Assembly: GCA_963835135.1 (NCBI GenBank)
Contig: CAWIEF010000003.1
Location: 620,001-684,000 of the forward strand
DNA length: 64,000 nucleotides
From: JAVVHH01 sp963835135
GTDB lineage: Bacteria > Pseudomonadota > Alphaproteobacteria > Acetobacterales > Acetobacteraceae
Direction of reading: 5' to 3'
Below, piece after piece: positions 8,546 through 15,975 of the stretch. The notes below the pieces were generated by a model. It had not been told where the DNA came from and ran no database searches. It saw nothing but the letters and a program-made list of their open reading frames with translations. The position numbers and the translations under genes were made by a program. Position 1 is the first letter of the stretch; each line of letters begins with the position of its first letter.

Positions 8546-9892
8546 GTGAGAATCGCAATGATTGGTGGCGGGTATGTCGGACTTGTATCCGGCGCCTGCT
8601 TCGCGGATCTCGGCGTCGAGGTCTCGGTCGTCGAGACGGATCCCGCTAAGCTCGAGGCACTGCAGAACGGCAGGATACCGATCTATGAGCCAGGCCTGGA
8701 CACTCTGGTGGCAGACAATGTCGCGGCCGGGCGGTTGAGCTTCACCGCAGACCTCTCTGCGGCCGTGGCCGGGGTCGAGGCCGTATTCATCGCGGTTGGC
8801 ACGCCGACCCGGCGCGGGGATGGTCACGCGGACGTCAGCTACGTCAACGCGGCGGCCGAACAGGTCGCGCTGGCGCTCACCGGATATGCAGTCGTCGTGA
8901 CGAAATCGACCGTTCCGGTCGGCACCGGCCGTAGGATCGCGCAGATCATGCGCCATGCGCGTCCGGAGTTGGAATTCGACGTGGCCAGCAACCCGGAGTT
9001 CCTGCGCGAAGGCAGCGCAATCGGCGATTTCATGCGCCCGGACCGGGTCGTGATCGGTCTGGAGAGCGAGCGGGCGCGCGAGGTACTGCGACGGCTTTAT
9101 CGCCCACTCTACTTGATCGAGGCGCCGATCCTGTTCACCAGTCTCGAGACGGCCGAGCTGACCAAATATGCGGCGAACTCGTTCTTGGCCATGAAGGTGA
9201 CGTTCATCAACGAGATGGCCGACCTGTGCGAGCGGGTCGGCGCCGATGTGCAGGACGTGGCCCGCGGCATCGGCCTGGACGGCCGTATCGGGCGCAAGTT
9301 CCTGCATGCCGGACCAGGATTCGGCGGAAGCTGCTTCCCGAAAGACACTTTGGCGCTGATGCGGATCGCCCAGGATTGGGGCGCGCCCTCGCGGTTGGTC
9401 GAGGCCACGGTCGCCGTGAACGATGCGCGCAAGTCGGCGATGGCCGCACGTATCATCCAGGCATGTGGCGGATCGATCCACGGCAAGACGATCGCGGTGC
9501 TCGGACTGACGTTCAAGCCCGAGACGGACGACATGCGCGATGCCCCGAGCATCCCGATCGTCTCACGGCTTGCCGAAGAGGGCGCGACGGTGCGTGCGTT
9601 CGATCCGGTCGGCATGCCGCATGCGAAAAGCTTGATGCCGGCTTCAGTTCAGTTCTGCACGGACGCTTATGATGCGGCAACGGGGGCGGATGTTCTCGTG
9701 CTCGTCACCGAGTGGAACGAGTTCCGCGCATTATCACCCGATCGCCTGGCCGAAGTCATGCGCGGACGGCTGCTGATGGATTTACGAAACGTGTTCGACC
9801 CGTTGATCTTTTTGAAAGCTGGGTTCGACTATCGCGGGATCGGCAGAGGGGTACAGACCTTCCGGGAGCAGAACCGAGAGGCGGCTGATTAG
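8546..9892 (+). CDS. ugd: UDP-glucose 6-dehydrogenase
   Basis: 448 residues; oxidises UDP-glucose to UDP-glucuronate with 2 NAD, feeding exopolysaccharide or LPS synthesis. N-terminal Rossmann motif RIAMIGGGYVGLVSGACFAD, VGTPTRRGDGHADVSYV, STVPVGTGR, NPEFLREGSAIGDFM, the catalytic-Cys loop GPGFGGSCFPKD, and LGLTFKPETDDMRDAPS. Start placed at the GTG (8546) preceded by AAGGAAA; the frame is open 36 bp further upstream. No polysaccharide cluster is adjacent. Confidence 0.93.
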   Translation: MRIAMIGGGYVGLVSGACFADLGVEVSVVETDPAKLEALQNGRIPIYEPGLDTLVADNVAAGRLSFTADLSAAVAGVEAVFIAVGTPTRRGDGHADVSYVNAAAEQVALALTGYAVVVTKSTVPVGTGRRIAQIMRHARPELEFDVASNPEFLREGSAIGDFMRPDRVVIGLESERAREVLRRLYRPLYLIEAPILFTSLETAELTKYAANSFLAMKVTFINEMADLCERVGADVQDVARGIGLDGRIGRKFLHAGPGFGGSCFPKDTLALMRIAQDWGAPSRLVEATVAVNDARKSAMAARIIQACGGSIHGKTIAVLGLTFKPETDDMRDAPSIPIVSRLAEEGATVRAFDPVGMPHAKSLMPASVQFCTDAYDAATGADVLVLVTEWNEFRALSPDRLAEVMRGRLLMDLRNVFDPLIFLKAGFDYRGIGRGVQTFREQNREAAD

Positions 9893-9906
9893 CGCCGCCT
9901 CCTCGG
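9874..9906. terminator. Bidirectional terminator between convergent ugd and LysE-type gene
   Basis: Strong GC-rich stem CCGAG-a-GGCGGC ... GCCGCC-t-CCTCGG with a short loop, starting inside the ugd 3' end and ending where the converging gene stops. The placement between convergent genes suggests it serves both strands. Confidence 0.55.
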
Positions 9907-10524
9907 TCAGACAAGCCTCGAGAGACGGGAGATGGCGAGGGCAACCATGGCCACAGCGGCCACGATGTCGATTAGCCGGATCGAGCGGGGCGAAAGTCGG
10001 ATCCCGATGAGGGCAGTCGTGCCGACAAGGCAAATCCACCAGGCGATCGAGCCGGAGAACACGCCGACGGCCACTAAACCCGTGCGACTTGCGTGATCGG
10101 CCGAGATGTCGGCTACAGCCGCGATTGCGCTCATGAGCAGGGCGATGCTCATCGGGTTGGCTAAGTTCAGGAGGACGGCAGTTCCGTAGTTTCTGAGCAG
10201 CGAGGCTCTCATTGGTTCAACCGTATTCAGCCGCTTGGCCCGTGGGCGCAGCATCCTTATGGCGAACACCGTCAAGATCAGTGCCAGCGCCACATCGATC
10301 AGCTTACGGTTGCCTTGAACGTGCGTCGTGACTTGATGGAAACCGACGATTGCGAACGAGGCGTAGACGAAGTTCGCGGTGCTTGCGCCAGCGCCGGTCG
10401 TGAGACCGGCGAGAAAGCCGTCGGCCAAGGTCCGGCGGATAACGATTATGGCCATTGGGCCAATCGGGGCGGCGATCGCAACGCCGATCGAGGCACCGGC
10501 GATTAGAGCGGTTTGCGAGTCCAT
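9907..10524 (-). CDS. LysE/RhtB family amino-acid exporter
   Basis: 205 residues with five to six hydrophobic helices, the LysE-superfamily size. The N-terminal IGVAIAAPIGPMAIIVIRRTLADGF carries the family's P-IGP motif, and NLANPMSIALLMSAIAAV the conserved NP in the middle. Inner-membrane exporter of amino acids or related small metabolites; substrate unknown. SD AAAGGAT precedes the ATG. The next gene upstream on the same strand (solute-binding-like) is 95 bp away and may be cotranscribed. Confidence 0.82.
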   Translation of the reverse strand: MDSQTALIAGASIGVAIAAPIGPMAIIVIRRTLADGFLAGLTTGAGASTANFVYASFAIVGFHQVTTHVQGNRKLIDVALALILTVFAIRMLRPRAKRLNTVEPMRASLLRNYGTAVLLNLANPMSIALLMSAIAAVADISADHASRTGLVAVGVFSGSIAWWICLVGTTALIGIRLSPRSIRLIDIVAAVAMVALAISRLSRLV

Positions 10525-10619
10525 GGCGGCAAATCCTTTTGCCAGCGCATGGAAACGGTAAGCCGGCGATGCTGTCCGTGCGGTTGATCACCGAGCGATA
10601 CAGCGGCCGCGGAAGACGT

Positions 10620-11357
10620 CTACTGATGTAATGCGGGCGCGACGGAAAGACCTTGGACGCCGTGCTCTTCAATGAGGCGGGCGACGAGGCCCGAACTGAT
10701 CGCTTCGGCGACGAAGGCGCGGAGGAAGCGGGCGCCGGCTTGATTGTGTCGGAGCGTGCCGATCGCCTGCTGGACGGCGGCGAACTGGCCATCGAGAATG
10801 CGGGCGCCGGGCCAGCGGGCCAGGTCGGCAATGAGGCGCGGGCGAAGGCCGGAGAGAGCGTCGAGGCCGTCTCGCTGGCATAGCTCAAAGGCGGCGTCCA
10901 TGTTTTCGGTATGGACGATCTCGGCATGGCGGATGTTGCGGTCGAGCCAGAGGCCGTAGGCCGTACGGGCGGTTGAAGCGATGCGGATGCCGGGCTGGTC
11001 GACGTCGGCAATGGTTTGAAGTCTGGAGCCCGGCGGGACGAGATAGGTCGATTGGATTTCGACGTAGGCCGGGGTGAACTCGATCTTCTCGGCGCGGGCG
11101 GGCTCGGCGCCGATCAGTCCGACGTCCCAGGCATCGGTGCCAGCGGCATCGGCAAGCTCGCCGGGCTTGGGATAGGTCACGTAACGGACCGGCACACCGA
11201 GCCGATCAGCGATGGCGCGGGCCATGTCGGGCGCGACCCCGACCGGGCCGCCGTCGCCATCGCGGCCGGACACAAGGAGGAAGTTGCTGAGGTTGAGCCC
11301 GGCGCGGAGCACCCCGCGGGGTGCGAGTTCGGCGAGGACGTCGCTGGGCACGGTCAT
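10620..11357 (-). CDS. Amino-acid ABC-type solute-binding domain protein lacking a signal peptide
   Basis: 245 residues of the family 3 (SBP_bac_3) periplasmic-binding fold: RGVLRAGLNLSNFLLV, PVGVAPDMARAIADRLGVPVRYV, AWDVGLIGAEPARAEKIEFTPAYVEIQSTYLVPPGS. The N-terminus (MTVPSDVLAELAPRG) starts only a few residues before the domain and is not a signal peptide, and no ABC permease or ATPase is next to it. It may act in the cytoplasm, or the real start may be missed; no better upstream start was seen. Confidence 0.75.
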   Translation of the reverse strand: MTVPSDVLAELAPRGVLRAGLNLSNFLLVSGRDGDGGPVGVAPDMARAIADRLGVPVRYVTYPKPGELADAAGTDAWDVGLIGAEPARAEKIEFTPAYVEIQSTYLVPPGSRLQTIADVDQPGIRIASTARTAYGLWLDRNIRHAEIVHTENMDAAFELCQRDGLDALSGLRPRLIADLARWPGARILDGQFAAVQQAIGTLRHNQAGARFLRAFVAEAISSGLVARLIEEHGVQGLSVAPALHQ

Positions 11358-11430
11358 CGGTCCATCTCGCTCAGGCAGGCGACGGACGATGCCTGCATCA
11401 TCCGCTCACTCGATGCAGACCGTCGGCGGT

Positions 11431-11504
11431 TGGAGCGGGTGAAGGGAATCGAACCCTCGTATGCAGCTTGGGAAGCTGCCGTTCTACCATTGAACTACAC
11501 CCGC
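11431..11504 (-). tRNA. tRNA-Gly (anticodon CCC)
   Basis: Complete 74-nt cloverleaf with encoded CCA: acceptor GCGGGTG/CACCCGC, D-arm GTTC...GAAC, anticodon stem GCAGC/GCTGC around loop TTCCCAA (anticodon CCC at 11470-11472), and T-loop TTCGATT. It lies alone between the solute-binding-protein gene and metZ. No integrase or attachment duplicate is adjacent. Confidence 0.95.
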
Positions 11505-11595
11505 GCCGGATCGCGGCCCCGTTGGCGCTGTATAAGGGAAAGACGGTTGACCACGCAAATGCCGGCGAATAGGTTTGCTGCGGATCGGCGACGGT

Positions 11596-11653
11596 CCCCT
11601 CGTGATTTGTCCGGCCGGATTGCGGCGAGGTGAAAGAAACGCGCTAAAGAGGC
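11596..11653 (+). promoter_or_regulatory. SAM-II riboswitch upstream of metZ
   Basis: The segment matches the SAM-II pseudoknot: P1 arm CCTCG (11598-11602), TGATTTG, a short insert TCCGGCCGGA, TTGCGG, the P1 partner CGAGG (11626-11630), then an A-rich linker and GCTAAAGAGG. SAM-II elements are known before met genes of alphaproteobacteria, where SAM binding reduces translation. It lies about 55 nt before metZ, a methionine gene, as expected. Identified by eye; a covariance-model search would settle it. Confidence 0.85.
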
Positions 11654-11707
11654 CTTTGGTCAGTGGTATTTGGCCCGGGGTCGACGGCTGGTATATGAGG
11701 CTGGCCC

Positions 11708-12910
11708 ATGTCGACATCTTATCGCCCATCTACTCTCCTCGTTCACGGCGGGACGAAACGCTCCGGTTACGGTGAGACCGCGGAAGCGATCTTTCTGACC
11801 AGCGGCTTCGTTTACGACGATGCTGAGCAGGCGGAGGCGACGTTCAGGGGGGAGGTCAACCACTACCAGTATTCGCGTTTCGGCAATCCGACCGTGACGA
11901 TGCTGGAGGATCGGCTGGCGCAGATCGAGGGGGCCGAGGCCTGCCGGGCGACGGCGACCGGGATGGCCGCGGTGCATGCGGCAATGCTGTCACACCTGAA
12001 GGCCGGAGACCGGGTGGTGGCGTCACGGGCGTTGTTCGGGTCGTGCCACTGGATCGTGTCGACGCTGCTGCCGCGATACGGGATCACGAGCGAGTTCGTC
12101 GATGGGACGGACCTGGAGGCGTGGGCGCAGGCGCTGTCGACACGGACGGCGATGGTGCTGGTGGAGAGTCCGTCCAATCCGATGCTGGAGGTGCTCGACC
12201 TGTCAGCGATTTGCGAGATGGCGCATCGAGCGGGCGCGGTCGTCGTCGTGGACAACGTGTTCGCGACACCGCTGCTGCAGAAGCCGTTCGAATTGGGGGC
12301 GGATGTCGTGGTGTATTCCTGCACCAAGCACATCGATGGTCAAGGCCGGGTCCTCGGGGGAGCGGTGCTGGGACGAAAGGCCTGGGTCGAGGAAACGCTG
12401 CAGCCGTTCGTCCGCAATACCGGGCCGAGCATGTCGCCGTTCACGGCGTGGGTGTTGTTGAAGGGGCTCGAGACACTGCCGCTGCGGGTCGAGGCATCGT
12501 GCCGGAGCGCGCGCCGTGTTGCGGATGCGCTGGCGGCGAACCCGGCGGTTCGGCGGGTGCTCTACCCGGAGCGGACCGATCATCCGCAGCACGCGCTGGC
12601 GATGCGGCAGATGCGGTCGGGCGGCACGATCGTGACGTTTGAGCTCGGGAGCAAGGAGGCGGCGTTCGCGGCGATGAACGCGTTCGAGCTGATCGCGATT
12701 TCGAACAATCTTGGCGACTCGAAGTCACTGGCCACCCATCCGGCGACGACGACGCATATGCGGATCGGCGCGGAGGAGCGGGCGCGACTTGGCATCATCG
12801 ATGGCGCGATCCGTCTATCGGTGGGGCTCGAGGATGCGGACGACCTGATCGCGGATCTGGACACAGCGCTGGCCGGGTTGAGCGTGCCTGCGCAGCAGGC
12901 TGCCGAGTAG
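11708..12910 (+). CDS. metZ: O-succinylhomoserine sulfhydrylase
   Basis: 400-residue Cys/Met-metabolism PLP enzyme that makes homocysteine from O-succinyl- (or O-acetyl-)homoserine and sulfide. Motifs: LVHGGTKRSGYGETAEAIF, YQYSRFGNPTVTMLEDRLA, ATATGMAAVHAAML, VDNVFATPLLQKPFELGAD and the PLP-lysine block YSCTKHIDGQGRVLGG. The IDGQGR form is typical of MetZ rather than cystathionine synthase. The SAM-II riboswitch upstream supports a methionine role. apaG follows 3 bp after the stop. Confidence 0.93.
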   Translation: MSTSYRPSTLLVHGGTKRSGYGETAEAIFLTSGFVYDDAEQAEATFRGEVNHYQYSRFGNPTVTMLEDRLAQIEGAEACRATATGMAAVHAAMLSHLKAGDRVVASRALFGSCHWIVSTLLPRYGITSEFVDGTDLEAWAQALSTRTAMVLVESPSNPMLEVLDLSAICEMAHRAGAVVVVDNVFATPLLQKPFELGADVVVYSCTKHIDGQGRVLGGAVLGRKAWVEETLQPFVRNTGPSMSPFTAWVLLKGLETLPLRVEASCRSARRVADALAANPAVRRVLYPERTDHPQHALAMRQMRSGGTIVTFELGSKEAAFAAMNAFELIAISNNLGDSKSLATHPATTTHMRIGAEERARLGIIDGAIRLSVGLEDADDLIADLDTALAGLSVPAQQAAE

Positions 12911-12912
12911 CG

Positions 12913-13317
12913 ATGAACCCGGAGTATCGAGCGGTCACCGACGGCGTCGAGGTGACGGTTCGGACATACTTCCTGGAGGACCAGTCGGACCTCGAGCAAG
13001 GCCCATGGGTCTGGGCCTACCAGGTGCGGATCACGAATCTCGGGCGGGAGACGGTACAGTTGCTGCGGCGAACGTGGCGGATCACCGATGCGCACGGGCG
13101 GGTGCAGATCGTCCAGGGCGCCGGCGTGGTTGGCGAGCAGCCGGTCCTGGAGCCGGGAGAGTCCTTCGAATATACTTCAGGCACGCCGCTGGAGACGAGT
13201 TCCGGGATAATGGTGGGCGCCTACCACATGCAAGCGACCGCGTCGGGGCAGCCCTTCGACGTAGCGATCCCGGCATTCAGCCTCGATAGTCCTGGCCAAC
13301 GAACACAGCTGCACTGA
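12913..13317 (+). CDS. apaG: ApaG (Co2+/Mg2+ efflux-associated, DUF525)
   Basis: 134-residue single-domain protein with a fibronectin-III-like beta-sandwich (ApaG/DUF525). Signatures: VWAYQVRITNLGRETVQLLRRTWRITDA, GVVGEQPVLEPGESFEYTSG, and GAYHMQATASGQPFDVAIPAFSLD. The name comes from the enterobacterial apaGH locus; the biochemical role is unclear. It follows metZ by 2 bp and is probably cotranscribed with it. Confidence 0.92.
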   Translation: MNPEYRAVTDGVEVTVRTYFLEDQSDLEQGPWVWAYQVRITNLGRETVQLLRRTWRITDAHGRVQIVQGAGVVGEQPVLEPGESFEYTSGTPLETSSGIMVGAYHMQATASGQPFDVAIPAFSLDSPGQRTQLH

Positions 13318-13368
13318 CTTGTCCGTTTCGGCGGAGGGTCCACATGAACTCACCATGAGAACATCCTC

Positions 13369-14007
13369 GTGAACGAAATCTCCCCTGCCCTACTGACAAG
13401 CAGCCCGGTCAGCGTCGCGCGACCGACCCAGGCGGAAGTGGAGGAGGCGGTACGCACGCTGATCCGGTGGGCCAACGACGACCCGGGGCGGGAAGGGCTG
13501 CGCGACACACCGGCGCGGGTGGCGCGGTCATATCGAGAGATGTTTTCCGGCTACGAAGTCGATCCGGTCGCCCTGTTGCAGCGGACGTTCGAGGACGTCG
13601 AAGGCTATGACGAGATCGTCTTGCTGCGCGATATCCGGATCGAGAGCCATTGCGAGCACCACATGGTGCCGATCATCGGCAAGTGTCACATCGGCTATCT
13701 GCCGCGCAATCGCGTGGTCGGCATCAGCAAGTTGGCGAGAGTGGCGGATGCGTTTGCCCGGCGGCTGCAGATCCAGGAGCGATTGACGGTGCAGATCGCC
13801 GATACGATCGAGCATGTGCTGGAGCCGCGGGGCGTAGCGGTCGTGATCGAGGCGGGTCACCAGTGCATGAGCACGCGCGGCGTGCACAAGGCCGGTGTGA
13901 GCATGGTGACGAGCCGGATGACAGGTTGTTTCCGGGAGGACGCCTCGACCCGGCGCGAGCTGCTGTCGATGATCGGGAGCAGAGCGCCGGGATCGACGGA
14001 TTACTGA
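13369..14007 (+). CDS. folE: GTP cyclohydrolase I
   Basis: 212 residues, usual for FolE; converts GTP to dihydroneopterin triphosphate, the first step of folate synthesis. Visible: RDTPARVARSYREMFSGY, zinc-ligand block ESHCEHHMVPIIGK, GYLPRNRVVGISKLARV, and GHQCMSTRGVHK with the second zinc Cys. The start is a GTG; an ATG 15 bp upstream in the same frame meets a stop at once. It converges with the nuclease gene. Confidence 0.95.
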   Translation: MNEISPALLTSSPVSVARPTQAEVEEAVRTLIRWANDDPGREGLRDTPARVARSYREMFSGYEVDPVALLQRTFEDVEGYDEIVLLRDIRIESHCEHHMVPIIGKCHIGYLPRNRVVGISKLARVADAFARRLQIQERLTVQIADTIEHVLEPRGVAVVIEAGHQCMSTRGVHKAGVSMVTSRMTGCFREDASTRRELLSMIGSRAPGSTDY

Positions 14008-14022
14008 GCAGAGAGAACGGGC

Positions 14023-14931
14023 CTAGTGCGGCCGGAGCGAGCGGTCGAGTAGGACGGCGAGGCGAACGCCGGCCTTGGTGAGCTGAAGCCGAACGTCCCG
14101 CACGGCAGCGTCGACGTAGGCGGCGTCGAGACGGTAGGTGCCGCGGCGGGTCGGGGCTGGGAGTAGGCCGTATGCGTCACGCTGGGCGAGTTCAAAGCTT
14201 TCCAGCGCCCAATCAGCGGGGTAGCCGGCTGACCAGCGACGACGATCGGCCGGGCTTAGACTGGCCAGGAGCAAGGCGGCTACGGACGCCGGGTCGGACC
14301 CGAGCCTATGCACGAACTCGGTATCCCAAAAATGGTGGAGGTTGCCGGCGCGGAAGCCCTCGGCAGAAACCCTGATATCGTTGCCGCCCCGGTTGAAATC
14401 GTCGGAGGCATGCAGCGGCTGATGCACGTCGCCGACGAAATGCAGCACATACTTCAGGGCAAGGAGGCGTTCTTCCGGAGGAATGTCACGGGCGGCGAGT
14501 TCGGCGGCGAACTGGTCGATCTTATCGACGACGCAGGCCGCGGCTGGGCCCTGGGAGGCGAGCATGCCAGGCGGCAGCTTTGGTCGCCCGAAACACGCTT
14601 CGGTCAGGACCGGGTTTTGCAGCTCGATGTCGACGAAATGCCATTGTCGGGTTCGCGTGCGCGCGCCGTCGGCGTTGGCTTCACGGAGATGGTCGGCCCA
14701 GGTCGCTTCGGAGGCGATGTCGTGCTCGGTAAGCGGATCCTCGTCGAGGGCCAGGAGAGCATCGACCTGCTTGCGGATTGCCGGGGTGAGAAGCGCCCGA
14801 GCGATTAGGCTGACGATCTCGTGGCCCTCATCGCCCCACGCGCGAGCGCGCGTTGGAACGGAGGCGAGCAGCAACAACGCAACGAGCAGCCAGGCTCTAA
14901 GCACGAGCCTCTCGGAGTGCCTCGTGAACAT
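14023..14931 (-). CDS. Exported S1/P1-type nuclease
   Basis: 302 residues. The signal peptide (RAWLLVALLLLASVPTRARA) is followed by WGDEGHEIVSLIARALL; in S1/P1 nucleases the mature N-terminal Trp and the nearby His bind the trinuclear zinc site. Other metal-site segments: HDIASEATWADHLR, ALKYVLHFVGDVHQPLHASDD, GGNDI, and NLHHFWDTEFVHRLG. Periplasmic or secreted single-strand nuclease/3'-nucleotidase, probably for nucleotide scavenging. Its start overlaps the end of the metallo-hydrolase gene by 35 bp. Confidence 0.92.
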   Translation of the reverse strand: MFTRHSERLVLRAWLLVALLLLASVPTRARAWGDEGHEIVSLIARALLTPAIRKQVDALLALDEDPLTEHDIASEATWADHLREANADGARTRTRQWHFVDIELQNPVLTEACFGRPKLPPGMLASQGPAAACVVDKIDQFAAELAARDIPPEERLLALKYVLHFVGDVHQPLHASDDFNRGGNDIRVSAEGFRAGNLHHFWDTEFVHRLGSDPASVAALLLASLSPADRRRWSAGYPADWALESFELAQRDAYGLLPAPTRRGTYRLDAAYVDAAVRDVRLQLTKAGVRLAVLLDRSLRPH

Positions 14932-15562
14932 AGGGGTTGTTGTGCCGCTCGGCGCCTATGGTGGAGCCCGGGCCGTGGCCGCAGAGGAAGGCGGTCTCGT
15001 CGGGAAGCGTCATGAGCTTGTCGCGGATGGACGCCAGTAGGCTGCCGGTGTCGCCATAGGGGAAGTCGGTGCGGCCGACCGACCCTTGGAACAGGACGTC
15101 GCCGACGATGGCGAGGCCGCCTCCCCGATCGACGAAGACGACGTGGCCGGGTGTGTGACCCGGGCAGTGGAGGACTTCGAACTGGTGCCCGCCGAGTTCC
15201 AGCATGTCGCCTTCGACCAGAAAGCGGTCGGGGCGGACGTTGCGGGCGCCGTTGACGCCGAAGCGGCGGCCCTGATCCTCAAGGTCGTCGAGCAGAAAGG
15301 CGTCGCGTTGATCGGGTCCCTCGAGTGGCACTCCGGGCAGGACGTCACGCAATAGCGCGGCACCGCCGGCGTGGTCGATATGGCCGTGGGTGAGCAGGAT
15401 GCGCTGCACGGAGAGGCCGAGCTCGGCGACGGCGTCGCGGATGCGCGGGACATCACCACCGGGATCGATGATCCAAGCTTGCTTGGTCGCGTCGTCCCAG
15501 AGAAGGGCGCAGTTCTGCTGGAGCGGCGTGACCGGGATGATGGCCCCGCGCAGGCTGTTCAC
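14897..15562 (-). CDS. Metallo-beta-lactamase-fold hydrolase (glyoxalase II-like)
   Basis: 221 residues. Zinc-binding motif THGHIDHAGG (H59, H61, D63, H64), later CPGHTPGHVVFV, GGLAIVGDVLF and a C-terminal CGHGPGSTIGAE. This is the small hydroxyacylglutathione-hydrolase-like group found in many bacteria; the true substrate may be another thioester. The start is a GTG overlapping the stop of the preceding NIPSNAP gene (GTGA), so the two are coupled. A longer upstream extension of the frame only shadows NIPSNAP. Confidence 0.9.
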   Translation of the reverse strand: MNSLRGAIIPVTPLQQNCALLWDDATKQAWIIDPGGDVPRIRDAVAELGLSVQRILLTHGHIDHAGGAALLRDVLPGVPLEGPDQRDAFLLDDLEDQGRRFGVNGARNVRPDRFLVEGDMLELGGHQFEVLHCPGHTPGHVVFVDRGGGLAIVGDVLFQGSVGRTDFPYGDTGSLLASIRDKLMTLPDETAFLCGHGPGSTIGAERHNNPYVHEALREARA

Positions 15563-15885
15563 TTGACGCTGGAGAAGCTGGTTGGAGTGAGAAGCTGGCT
15601 GGTGATGTTGGCCACGATCTGGCCGTCCTTCTCGGTCTCCGCGCGCTTGCTGATCCATTCCGGGTCGGACTGGAAGGCGGTCCACTTGGTGTCGCGCTCG
15701 GCAAGGCTTTCCCAGGCGAGAAGGTAGATGAGCTCTTGATTGGACTCTCCGATGAGCGTCGTCCAGAAGCCCGCCTGACGGATGCCATGGCGCTCCCAAA
15801 GTGCGAGCGTGGTGTTCTGGAAGCGGCTCAGCAGGGCAGGAAGGCGGCCGGGCAAACAGCGATAGATGCGCAACTCGTGAACCAT
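15559..15885 (-). CDS. NIPSNAP family protein
   Basis: 108-residue dimeric alpha/beta-barrel (ferredoxin-like) protein: MVHELRIYRCLPGRLPALLSRF at the N-terminus, GFWTTLIGESNQELIYLLAWES in the middle and WISKRAETEKDG towards the C-terminus are the usual NIPSNAP blocks. Start chosen at the ATG with SD GAGGAGA; the frame is open 60 bp further up. Function in bacteria is unclear. First gene of a NIPSNAP - metallo-hydrolase - nuclease run. Confidence 0.85.
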   Translation of the reverse strand: MVHELRIYRCLPGRLPALLSRFQNTTLALWERHGIRQAGFWTTLIGESNQELIYLLAWESLAERDTKWTAFQSDPEWISKRAETEKDGQIVANITSQLLTPTSFSSVK

Positions 15886-15975
15886 GGGGTGATCTCCTCG
15901 ATGGATCGGGAGAGTGCGGGGCGGCGGGGCGGCCGGCAAGTGCAACCTGGGGCGGGCGTGGTCCGTTGACGGGGG

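Noticed and set aside
11431..11504. tRNA-Gly as the attachment site of the phage cluster
   Set aside because: It is 7.7 kb from the cluster edge, with intact housekeeping genes between and no repeated tRNA 3' end seen near 19.2 or 54.4 kb.
14897..15799. 300-residue version of the metallo-hydrolase
   Set aside because: The first about 79 residues are an out-of-frame reading of the NIPSNAP gene; the GTG overlapping the NIPSNAP stop gives a normal 221-residue enzyme.
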